From contig CM059187.1 in NCBI GenBank assembly GCA_030323885.1, positions 127,825,525 to 127,889,524 on the forward strand: a stretch of DNA of 64,000 nucleotides. The letters run 5' to 3'. This document shows positions 1 to 8,640 of this stretch, one piece after another (the stretch's first letter is position 1; every line of letters begins with the position of its first letter). The translations under genes were made by a program, and so were the position numbers. Below the pieces are notes generated by a model. That model saw nothing but the letters and a program-made list of their open reading frames with translations, did not search any database and was not told the DNA's origin. The stretch is from Branchipolynoe longqiensis. Taxonomy: Eukaryota; Annelida; Polychaeta; Phyllodocida; Polynoidae.

Positions 1-41
1 GACCCACCCATGCATCTCGTCCGTCGCTCTTGGTGGTTACG

Positions 42-338
42 TGAAGTTGCATAGTTTGATTCTTTCTGACATTCTGTCATTTTCTGTGGTCCGTACATTA
101 GTTGGATCGCTATAATGTACTTTAATTTAGTTGGAAGTAACTTTTCTTGTGACACTATAGTGTCACAAAGTCTGACAGTGACACTATAGGCTTCAGCAGT
201 AATACATTCTATCAAATTGACTTATTATCTCCATTAAATGCAAGACAAGTGCTACATAAGTGGGAAATGTTGGGTCAAATGTAAGTAATTGCTTTAGTTC
301 TGAAAAAGTTACGGTTTCATCGGACTATGCAGCTTTCA
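42..338 (+). mobile_element. MITE of unnamed family U1, copy 1
   Basis: Non-autonomous DNA element with imperfect terminal inverted repeats: the left end reads GTTGCATAGTTTGA and the right end is the reverse complement of GCTGCATAGTCCGATG. The interior shares blocks (ACATTA, AGTAACTTT, TCAAATTGACTTATTA) with four other places in the window: 7255-7589, 50647-50830, 52122-52446 and 57042-57383. It has no coding capacity. The family assignment rests on by-eye alignment. I see no clear target-site duplication at this copy. Confidence 0.6.
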
Positions 339-387
339 ATTCATTTAAGCTTATTTGTAGAACCTTATTGAATACGATCATCATATT

Positions 388-722
388 AGGTTGGTTTTAT
401 TTATTGGGATTTTACATCCTAGCAAAAGCTAAGTTCCGATTAGGACATGTCCTGACTTGTGATCGTGGTGCATTACATGGTGTCTTCATAGTGCTGCTCT
501 ATTGGGACACAGTGTCATCAAGCATCGTGAGCCAATATCTAACTCAGTCACAATGTCCTGAAAACCGAGCCAACCAGTCTTAGTCGTATCCTATTAATGA
601 TGATCACCCAGTAAGAGGGCGACAAATATTACTTTTGTTCATATTTGCTTTGGTTCGACCGGATATTGACACCCGGACCTCCCGCGCTAGGATTATCGCT
701 CTATCTCCTTGCTTAATCCGTA
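388..722 (-). mobile_element. SINE-T, old diverged copy
   Basis: Read on the minus strand, the tail and 3' module (TTTTACATCCTAGCAAAAGC) come first, followed by degenerate body blocks (TAGTGCTGCTCTATTGGGAC, CTCAGTCACAATGTCCTG) and a decayed tRNA-like head near 650-720. Identity to other copies is clearly lower than usual, so this is an old insertion. The 107-aa open frame across it is incidental. Confidence 0.65.
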
Positions 723-847
723 ATGTTGTAATCATTGTAGAAACATTAATGATGGTGTTTCCGATACATTTCCGATGTATCCAGTTCCATTGAGGAGCGA
801 TAGTTATTTAATTGTATCAATATTGCTTGTCGTTTTATAGGCTAGTG

Positions 848-1512
848 CGTATGCAGGTATTGCAGGTATAGCAATACCTCAGGGAGTTTGACGCCCCTGC
901 CTTGCAGAGTTGTAAACCACTGCCTTGTGGTACAGGTTCTTGACAGAATCGAAGGCTAAGGGAGCAAACCCTAAACAGAAAACCATGTCACTGTGGCAGC
1001 ATTAAGGGCGGCTGATGTATGGAACTCCCAACATCTCTCGACCAGCCACTGCAGGGACAAATAGTTTTGCGCCTGTCTTGACATGTTCTTGCCGGTGTGA
1101 CACCTCTATTTGCTCCCTGAGAGAGTGTTGCTGGTAACTTGCAAAAGCAAGCAGCACTTCAACACTTTTGCAGGCAGCTTTCATGAAATGTTAAGGAAAT
1201 ACTCAAATGAATGGGTCTGCCCTTTATGGAAGATCTTCTGATCAAAAAGAATCTCCAGTGGACTTGACACCTCATGAGGATGTCATCAGACAGGCTACCA
1301 AAGCAGATCCTCTATTCTCAACTGTCTTCTGGCTTCAGAAAGAGAGGGGGCCCTCGTCTCCGGTTCAAGGATACCATCAAGAGAAACCTGAAGCTGAGAA
1401 ACATTGGGACTGACTCATGGACGCAACTCTCACAGAAGAGAGCTAAATGGAGAGCGGCAGTCAAGTAATGAAAGCAGTGTTTGTCGCATCGCGACCGACA
1501 GCATGATGATTT
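848..1512 (+). mobile_element. LINE 3' end, copy 1 (longest)
   Basis: A 5'-truncated non-LTR retrotransposon. Its first ~350 bp match 60312-60660 closely. It then runs through a reverse-transcriptase C-terminus (see 1253-1468) and a short 3' UTR (GTTTGTCGCATCGCGACCGA) into GATGAT. The same 3' end recurs at 8018-8135, 39477-39630 and 60650-60745. A short GAT-type simple-repeat tail suits RTE- or L2-like clades, but the clade is uncertain. This family is a possible driver of local retrotransposition, although its 3' end does not resemble the SINE-T 3' module. Confidence 0.75.
1253..1468 (+). pseudogene. LINE reverse transcriptase C-terminus (remnant)
   Basis: The frame encodes the conserved tail of many LINE ORF2 proteins: ...RMSSDRLPKQILYSQLSSG... 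then GGPRLRFKDTIKRNLKL and DSWTQLSQKRAKWRAAVK, ending at TAA 1466-1468. This corresponds to the region after the polymerase domain in which R-x-K-D and W-x-x-x-A-x-x-R-x-x-W-R are typical. An in-frame TGA at 1265-1267 stands where the family normally has a glycine (W-T-G-H), and the frame is lost further upstream, so it is a dead fragment of about 70 residues. No catalytic residues are present. Confidence 0.75.
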
Positions 1513-2148
1513 GTCTGTTGTATTTCCATTCTTGTAGCCACTTTATTACAACAATTGTCGGTTGTTTCCCCCCCCCTCCCTTTGTTTTATGTTAAAACTT
1601 CTGCGAAATTGCAGCCTACTCTAGCTACCCAAATATGAAAGTCGTGTGGGGGCAATATAATGGATTTCTAACGATGAGATTTGTGCATTCAAAAGTCCAA
1701 ATCTGAGTTTAAGAATATGTGTATATATACGCAGATATATATCTACATAGTAATATTTTTGACAATGTGAGCATATATCTAACATTTTCTATAACAGAGA
1801 AATGGCTTAATAACACTCATTACTTATATATTCACTACTGTTATATTCACACCAACCATGAATATAGTTGAATATTTGGTAGCTGTGATTTGTCTGTTAT
1901 CAAACAGTAGGCGCCTAATTCATGAATTACATATGCGGATTTACAATTCTGTTATTATTAGCATCATCATAACCCTCCCCCATAGCTGTTATTAAAAACG
2001 GGAATTTAATCGAGACTGAGCGGCGATTTATGCATGCATTGGGCCCTGACTGAACATGGGGTGCTGGCGCCTGACAGGGTCAAGTTCCTGTTTTAAGGCT
2101 CACTACAGAGGTTGTCTGGTGCGCAACTCAACTACCAGACAAACTATT
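1513..2148. other. AT-rich interval, no recognised feature
   Basis: AT-rich unique-looking DNA with a short C-run at 1570-1580. A small inverted repeat (GTTGTCTGGT near 2111, ACCAGACAAAC near 2134) lies just left of the large hairpin. No coding signal is seen. Confidence 0.5.
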
Positions 2149-2563
2149 CATAATTGTGAATTGAAGAAACTCACCGTACTACACCTTCCAAGTGGAGCGG
2201 TGCGGTTGGAGCGACGATACCTTCTAAATGTTTCCTTATTAATACATGTCCGATTGGACTCATATCGGAATGTTGATTTATAGAGATATTTAAAGTAAAT
2301 ATAGCTTTCGTTGCTAGAGATGCAGGGTCCATTCCTTTATGGTGAGGGACTACTTCCACCAGAACCTCACCATAAAGGAATGGAGCCTGCATCTCTAGCA
2401 ACGAAAGCTATATTTACTTTAAATATCTCTATAAATCAACATTCCGATATGAGTCCAATCGGACATGTATTAATAAGGAAACATTTAGAAGGTATCGTCG
2501 CTCCAACCGCACCGCTCCACTTGGAAGGTGTAGTACGGTGAGTTTCTTCAATTCACAATTATG
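2149..2563. repeat. Near-perfect 199-bp inverted repeat, 17-nt loop
   Basis: The left arm 2149-2347 and right arm 2365-2563 are reverse complements over 199 bp with a single mismatch that I can find (2327 G against 2385 C) and no indels. The spacer is 2348-2364. Both arms are flanked by TATT (2145-2148 and 2564-2567), a possible 4-bp target-site duplication. Each arm carries an open frame of about 75 codons that is nearly the same peptide, because each is the other's mirror; this is not evidence of coding. Options are a hairpin or fold-back DNA element, a recent inverted duplication, a long-hairpin small-RNA source, or a read or assembly artefact. Confidence 0.9.
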
Positions 2564-2595
2564 TATTTATACATCACATATAATGTAAATATATA

Positions 2596-2648
2596 CACAT
2601 CATATTTATATATATATATATCTAAATATATATATATATATATATATC
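2596..2648. repeat. (TA)n microsatellite
   Basis: Alternating TA with a few interruptions, immediately 5' of the next SINE. It may be the target into which the SINE inserted. Confidence 0.85.
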
Positions 2649-2998
2649 AGACCAGACGGGATGGCCGAATGAGTTAGAGCGTCCGTCTGCCTTGTTGGTA
2701 GATCGTGGTGTCGTGGGTTCGAACCCTGGTCGAGTAAAACCAATGACTTTCAGATTGATACTTCTTGCTTCCTAGCCTGGCACTCAGCATTATTAGGATA
2801 GGACAAGGACTGGTTGGTTCAGTGTCAGGATAATGTGACTGAGTGGGATATCAGATCATGGTGCTGGCGGCCTGGTACTCCAGTGGGGCAGCACTATACC
2901 GTCGGCATGAGTGCGTACTGTCACTAGTCGGTACCCATCCTGATATGACCTTAGATGTTTCTAGGAATTAAAACAACAACAAACAAACAAACATATAT
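2649..2998 (+). mobile_element. SINE-T, full length, head A, tail 1
   Basis: The tRNA-like head has an A-box region (GGGATGGCCGAATGAGTTAG) and a B box (GGGTTCGAACCC). The body contains AGGATAGGACAAGGACTGG and TGACTGAGTGGGATATCAG. The 3' module and a CAAC/AAAC tail follow. Both flanks are TA repeats, so a target-site duplication cannot be defined. Confidence 0.9.
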
Positions 2999-3006
2999 AT
3001 ATATAT

Positions 3007-3322
3007 ACCTGACGTGGTGGCTGAATCGGTAGAGCGCAGGCCTCCCGTGTGGGAAGTTCGATTCACGGTCGATTCAAACCAATGACTTACAAGATTGATA
3101 CTTGCCGCTTTCTAGTTTGGTGCTCAGCATTAATCGGATAGGGCAAGGACTCATTATCTTAGTGTTAGGATAAAGTGACTAAGTGGGATATCAGGTCATT
3201 GTGCTGGCAGCCTGATTTCCAGTGGGGGAGCACTATAAAGTCGCCATGGCTGCGCACTGTCACAAGGCGATATCCATTCTGATATGATCTTAAATGTTGC
3301 CAGGACATACAACTCCATCAAC
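3007..3322 (+). mobile_element. SINE-T, full length, head B, tail 2
   Basis: The head reads GGTGGCTGAATCGGTAGAGC with B box GTTCGATTC. The tail is a decayed ACTCCATCAAC. It lies 9 bp after the previous SINE in the same direction, separated only by a TA repeat. Confidence 0.88.
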
Positions 3323-4328
3323 TATATATCCAGCGTGATATTGAGTTTCTAAATATACCTGATAATTGATATATAGTTCTAGCTCTCAGGTTATGATGGT
3401 GGGATTACAATCTGTATGTGGCTACCCCCTCCCCCACCCCCTCCCCCACTCCATCCTTCCCCCAGTCCAGCCGCCTCCCCCCATCCCCACCCCCCACATC
3501 ACTGCACACGCTTCCAACCAATTGGCCCTCTTACCTGCCCCCCCACATCCAACTGCTCTCACAACTTGCACGTCGATCCGCCCATGGCTGAAACAACGAT
3601 TCTGGACCTCCATCTAACCCACACACTCACACCCGGAACTGCCCCGGATACACCCCGGAAGTGTCCAACAGTACCGGGAATAAGAGGCTGCCATTTCCAT
3701 CACTCGAGCAGGGCGCCGAGCCATTTCACTTACATATATATATGGTTGATTGTTAGTCAAACTGCCTCCGTGGAGTGGAGGAGCCGCCCCAAGCATGCCA
3801 GGTGACGGAGGAACACATGAAAGTTGTCGATCAATCAGACCCAGTCCACACTGGAGGAGACTGGGCGTAATCCAGGGAGTGGCCCATCCCATATGGCGTC
3901 ATTGACCCCCCCCCCCCACCACCACCCAACCACAATAATTCTGAAATACTAAAATGATTAGCAATTGCTAGAAATTGAAAACACCCACCAGGCTCTATCA
4001 AAACATTGCTATGCTGTCAGATTTTGTTGTTCATATCGGTAAATCATGTTTTAAACATATAATTCTCTATTCAATATGAAATTCAAAGACTCTAAAACGG
4101 AGAGCACACAACACATTCTAGTTTACAGAAAACAACTGAATTTATCTGTCGGTTTTTGTGCCGGAACCATTCATATAGTACATCAAATACAGGTTTTTGT
4201 GCCTGAACCATTCATATAGTACATCAAATACACCGAGGGTACATTGTATGCCTCTTTTGTGTTTCTATATTTAGATTCTCGTTTTCAATTTCACTTATCG
4301 AAATTATTGGTCAATCATAATGGTATCA
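3323..4328. other. Unique interval with C-rich block and 41-bp direct repeat
   Basis: 3420-3560 is C-rich low complexity that opens several frames. Two 41-bp direct copies (GGTTTTTGTGCC...CATCAAATACA) start at 4151 and 4192. A C-run lies at 3906-3920. No exon-like structure is seen. Confidence 0.5.
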
Positions 4329-4637
4329 ATGGTTTTATTAGAGTTTTACGTCCTTGCAACATCTACGGTCATATCAGGATGATTACCTACTTGCGATAGT
4401 GTACACTCATGGTGACTTTATAGTGCTGCCCCACTGGGAAATCAGGCCGCCAGCACCATTACTCAATACCCCACTTAGTCACATTACCCTGACACTAAGC
4501 TACCCAGTCCTTGCCTTATCCTATTGCTGCCAAGCAAGTATCAATTTTAAAAGTCATTGGCTTGATTCGACCGGGAATCAAACTCCCGATCTCCACGCGA
4601 GGCCCGCGCTCTACCGATTCGGTCACCGTGCCCCGGT
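4329..4637 (-). mobile_element. SINE-T, full length, head B, tail 2
   Basis: Read from the 3' end: TTAGAGTTTTACGTCCTTGC, then the body, then the head reverse complement (CTCTACCGATTCGGTCACCG). It holds most of a spurious 116-aa frame. Confidence 0.88.
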
Positions 4638-4844
4638 GGTATTAATAATGGAGTTTACGTTCAATCTCCTTTGTGTATGCTGTTTGCAAAAATGTTCATA
4701 TTGACGTTACCTTACTTAGGCCGATTGCTTATTGGCAAGTTCATACACTCCCACACAAACGGGTGAGATGATCCAGTGTATAGAGGGTCCACTTCCCGGG
4801 AGGTTGTGGTATTCGATAGTTGCACTGAAAACCTATTGCAAAAT

Positions 4845-5062
4845 TGATCCGGTTTGGCACCTTTTATGCCGCTCAACATCACTAGGATAGGACAAGGACT
4901 GGCTGCTTCAGTGTCAGGATAATATGACTGAATGGGATATCTGCTCACGATGCCAACGACACAGGAGCTTAAAGCGGTAGCACTATAAAACCACCACCAT
5001 TGTACGCTGTAATAAGTTTGTGCCCTTCATATTCTGCCCAATCAATCAATCAATCAATCAAT
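4845..5062 (+). mobile_element. SINE-T-like body with (AATC)n tail
   Basis: The body (AGGATAGGACAAGGACTGGC, CAGTGTCAGGATAATATGAC) is recognisable, but the usual GTCCT...AGGAC 3' module is missing. It is replaced by six AATC units at 5040-5062. A degenerate head may lie at 4716-4830. Either a chimera or a subfamily with another 3' end. Confidence 0.6.
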
Positions 5063-5164
5063 CCTATTATTATCTATGCCAGTTACCTTGTGTAAATAAT
5101 GGTATTCATGGTCCCAGCAAGAAATAACAAGCAGCGAAACCATCCGTTATTTACACTCGTTTAA

Positions 5165-5498
5165 ACCGGGCGGGTTGGCCGAATCGGTAGAGCACAGTCC
5201 TCACGTGCGGAAGATCGGGAGTTCGCGAGTTCGGTTCCCGGTCGAGTCAAACCAATGACTTAAAAATGTATGCTTGTCGCTTCCTAGCCTGGTGCTCGGC
5301 ATTATTAGTATAGGTCAAGGATTGGTTAGCTCGGTGTCAGGATAATGTGACTGAGTGGGATATCGGGTCATGGTGCTGGTGGCCTGATTTCCCAGTGGGG
5401 CAGCACTATCAAATCGCCATGAGTGTGTACTCTCACAGGTCGGTACTCATCACCCTGATATGACCTTAGATGTTGCTAAGACTTAAAACAACAAACAA
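5165..5498 (+). mobile_element. SINE-T, full length, head B, tail 1, with target-site duplication
   Basis: The head is GGTTGGCCGAATCGGTAGAG. A 12-bp duplication, ACACTCGTTTAA (5153-5164) against ACACTCGTATAA (5499-5510), brackets the element with one mismatch, which supports target-primed insertion. The head has a small internal duplication (GAGTTCGCGAGTTCGG) just before the B box. Confidence 0.92.
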
Positions 5499-5510
5499 AC
5501 ACTCGTATAA

Positions 5511-5862
5511 TGGGATATTCATCACCTATTTTTATGGGTGTTCAAGAAGTATACACAGTGATTTACTTTTACCGTCAATCCACCTTACATAACTGTGTTA
5601 TTACTTCTTGAAATATTCATATATATGGCAAACTTGAAAGTTCTAATCGCCAGTTAATAGTGAAATAATGGCCATGTCTATTGATAGCCAGCAGTCAATG
5701 TTAAAACTGCACTCAGGCACGAAAGGGATTCCTCTCCATATATAAGAGTGGTTAAACTCAGCCAAGTAAATAACCAATATTAATCAACCCTGAGGTCACA
5801 AAAACCATCCGACTGACACCCTGAGGCAATATCTTATTCAGTCATATTATCAAGATACTGAG
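5511..5862. other. Unique interval
   Basis: AT-rich unique-looking sequence. No repeat, gene or motif was recognised. Confidence 0.4.
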
Positions 5863-5863
5863 T

Positions 5864-6252
5864 CACCGGTTGCCGTGGCCGAATCGGAAGAGCACGGGAC
5901 TTGCGTCGGGGAGATTGGTAGTTTGTTTCCCAGGTGAGTCAAACCGAGGACTTTTGAAATTCATACTTGTTGCTTCCTAGCCTGACACTCAGCATTAATA
6001 GGATAGGGCAAGGACTGGTTAGCTCAGTGTTAGGATAGTGCGACTGAGTGGGATATCGGGTCATGGTGCTGGAATCCTGATTTCCCAGTGGGGCAGCACT
6101 ACAAAGTCACCATGAATGCACACTGCCACAAGTCAGTACCGGTCCTGATATGACCTTAGATGTTGTTAGGATGTAAAACCATGAGTGTGCGCTGTCACAA
6201 GTCGGTTTATGACCTGAGATGTTGCCAGGAGGTAAAACTCCAACAACCAACC
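5864..6252 (+). mobile_element. SINE-T with duplicated 3' module
   Basis: The head (GTGGCCGAATCGGAAGAGC) and body are complete. After the first 3' module (ends near 6180) the end of the body (ATGAGTGTGCGCTGTCACAA) and a second 3' module (GACCTGAGATGTTGCCAGGA) follow, ending in tail 2. It resembles a 3'-end duplication during reverse transcription, as in the copy at 62712-63176. Confidence 0.85.
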
Positions 6253-6267
6253 ATGAAACTGAGTCAT

Positions 6268-6412
6268 GCAGTGCTTGGCCTGTCCTAACGCTCAGCCTCG
6301 GGTGAGGAAGACATGACGGTCAATTTTGAAGCCTCTGGTTTGACCCAACCAGGGAACGAACTCGTGGAAGTCGGCCACTGTACTGCTAGGCCATCGATTT
6401 GGTTCCACTCAT
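6268..6412 (-). mobile_element. Probable SINE head fragment
   Basis: A decayed head in reverse: GTTTGACCCAACCAGGGAAC resembles the GTCGAGTCAAAC junction, followed by CTGCTAGGCCATCGATTTGG. Weak. Confidence 0.4.
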
Positions 6413-6480
6413 GGAGACTAACATGATCTTCAGACAAACAAACAAAGCATTGTGAACAGTATTCCCCCCACCCTTTTCCC

Positions 6481-6541
6481 GTCCTGATATGACCTTAGAT
6501 GTTGCTAGGACGTAAAACAACAACAAACAAACAACAAACAA
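6481..6541 (+). mobile_element. Solo SINE-T 3' module, tail 1
   Basis: Only the 3' module is present, starting exactly at the stem GTCCTGATATGACC and ending after AGGAC in CAACAACAAACAAACAAC. No body or head precedes it; the left flank is a C-rich stretch. No duplication is found here. Confidence 0.8.
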
Positions 6542-6644
6542 CTCTCTATTTTAATCAAGACCTTTCTGTTTGTTATGCAATACCATGGGAGAAAAGATTA
6601 TGTAGGAATGGCTCCCTCTTAGAAAACTTGTACCGTTTATTTGG

Positions 6645-6870
6645 GGCCTTACCTCTTAGCACCATCTAAGGATGGCTTTCACTTGTCTGACCACGCAATC
6701 CTCGTGCCTGTATATTGCTTACCCAACGAGAAACTGGGCCGCTGACACCAAGATCTGATATCCCACTCAGTCACATTATTCTGACGCTGATCAAATCATT
6801 CCAAACCATATCTAGTAATGCTGAGCGCCAGGGTAGCTAGTGACAAATATCCATTTAGTAAATCATACCA
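6645..6870 (-). mobile_element. SINE-T, diverged, head missing
   Basis: In reverse, a decayed 3' module (TAGCACCATCTAAGGATGG), then TGATATCCCACTCAGTCACA and AATGCTGAGCGCCAGG. The head is not recognised. Confidence 0.7.
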
Positions 6871-6919
6871 TACTGAAGCAGGGTATGCCTTAATGTGCTT
6901 ATTTATAAAGGTTTTTTTT

Positions 6920-7147
6920 CCCAAAACGCGATAATCCCCCCCAAAAAGTGTTTGCAATGCCAATACCAAGTTCATAGATCATCTTTTTGAAAAGAGCTCT
7001 TCAGATATATATATAAAGGACTCTTCATGAATGTGTATATGAAAAGAGCTCTTTTCCAAAACACGATCTAGAAACTTGGCATTGGCATTGTAAACTCAAA
7101 CTCCTTTTTTTTTTTTTTTTGATTGGCGGTTGTCATGTTTTGGAAAA
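6920..7147. repeat. Imperfect inverted repeat (hairpin MITE-like)
   Basis: Left blocks CCAAAACG (6921), CAATGCCAATACCAAGTT (6957) and AAAGAGCTCTTC match right blocks in reverse order: AAGAGCTCTTTT, AACTTGGCATTGGCATTG (7073) and TGTTTTGG (7136). A poly-T run at 7104-7120 interrupts the right arm. The arms are diverged, so this is older than the hairpin at 2149. Confidence 0.65.
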
Positions 7148-7254
7148 GAGCTCTTCATAATTATATATATATAATATATATATTATATATATAGTATATC
7201 TATATGTTATATCCATATGTATGTAATATACATTAATATGATAAAATATATATA
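7148..7254. repeat. AT-rich simple sequence
   Basis: TA-rich with several short palindromes; no other content. Confidence 0.7.
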
Positions 7255-7589
7255 ATATGCATAGTCCGATGGTTTTGAGTTTCAGAAATTTTCTGAGATA
7301 AATACATTAGGTTGATAGTTATAATGAACCTTACTTTAGCTTGAAGTAACTTTTATCTTAAGTGGCTAACTTTTGAGATATTTGAAGTGCAACCATGCAA
7401 AATTAATTTTGGCAAGCTTGCCAACACTCTGACACCATAGCATTCTGCAGTAGTTGCCTCACTACTCCCTTCTGTGTGGCAACAAATGCTTAATAAGTGC
7501 ATCAGTATCTAAGCTAGATATGTAGAATAAAATTTAGATCATTGTTTTGGTTTTTTAAATTTGATGATTTCATCGGTCTATGCAGCTTT
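7255..7589 (+). mobile_element. MITE family U1, copy 2
   Basis: The left terminus is GCATAGTCCGATGG and the right terminus CATCGGTCTATGCAGC, inverted to each other. The interior has TTTCTGAGATAAATACATTA (exactly as in 52122-52446) and AAATTAATTTTGGCAAGC. This is the best-preserved copy with both ends. Confidence 0.7.
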
Positions 7590-7935
7590 AATGTATATTT
7601 CATACATATGTGCATATTTTATATGCGCATTCAGGTAAACTGCGGTAGCGACTCCACCTTGCGGGCTGACTGTTCATCTCCCAGTGGAGAGGTGGTAAGC
7701 AGGAGTCACCGTTGTCCCCCAATGCACTTACTGCTAAATGGGATATATATCTGAGGGGTTCTGGGAGGGGCAGGCCTTGCTCTCTGCATACAAGCAGTAT
7801 GGACGAGGTGGGTGGCCGGACTCAGTCCCTCCGTGTGCAGCCGGTGTGGTTTGGGGCAGGACGGCGGGTCTGGACACCTTTCTTTGGCGCCTCTCGCAGT
7901 ATGTACACACACGATGCTAACTAAACTACGCGACA
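7590..7935. other. GC-richer segment leading into the satellite
   Basis: Its last ~70 bp (CGGGTCTGGACACCTTTCTT... to ...ATGCTAACTA) have a counterpart at 8343-8405, so they belong to the ancestral, more complex satellite unit. The 60-85 codon frames here sit on overlapping strands and frames and look incidental. Confidence 0.5.
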
Positions 7936-8640
7936 CTACATTACAACGCACTATATAGTACACTACAATATATACTACACTACTAGTGCTGAGTATATTG
8001 TGTAGTTTACTATATGAAGCTGAGAGACATTAAGACCGACTCATGGACACAACTCTCACAGCAGAGAGCTAAATGGAGAGCGGCAGTCAAGTAATGAAAG
8101 CAGTCTTTGTCGCATCGTGACCGACAGCATGACGATGAGTGCATTATGCCATATTAACTTACATCATACTCACTACACTACAAAGCAATGCACCATATAC
8201 TAAACGATATACTATACTACAGTATATAGTAAATTACACTATATTCTACACTACACCATATAGTAAACTACACAATATACTACACTACTAGTGCATTAGC
8301 CCATATTCACTTACAACACACTCACTATGCTACACTACATTGCGGGTCGGGCACCTTTCTCAGCCGCATGTGGGAGTATGTACACACATGATGCTCACTA
8401 CGCTACACTAGACTACACTCCGCTACACTACAGTGCACTATATTGTACACTACAATATACACTACACTACCACTACTAGTGCATTAGGCCATATTAACTT
8501 ACACCACATTCATTACACTACAAAGCTATGCACTATGTACCACATTACAGTATATAGTAAATTACACTATATACTACACTACACCATATAGTAAACTACA
8601 CAATATACTACACTACTAGTACATTACGCCATATTCACTT
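7936..8640. repeat. Degenerate edge of 157-bp satellite
   Basis: TACACTATAT / ACTACACTAC-type sequence with irregular unit lengths. It includes the LINE fragment at 8018-8135 and a GC-richer block at 8340-8405. The array decays towards this edge, as usual for satellite margins. Confidence 0.75.
8018..8135 (+). mobile_element. LINE 3' end, copy 2 (short)
   Basis: Begins at GAAGCTGAGAGACATTAAGA and runs through AGAGCTAAATGGAGAGCGGC to GACCGACAGCATGACGATGA. Same family as 848-1512, inserted in the satellite edge. It contains the last ~25 RT codons only. Confidence 0.8.

Noticed and set aside
2649..2735. tRNA gene
   Set aside because: A and B boxes are present, but the same head precedes the same SINE body many times here and no cloverleaf acceptor stem is evident.
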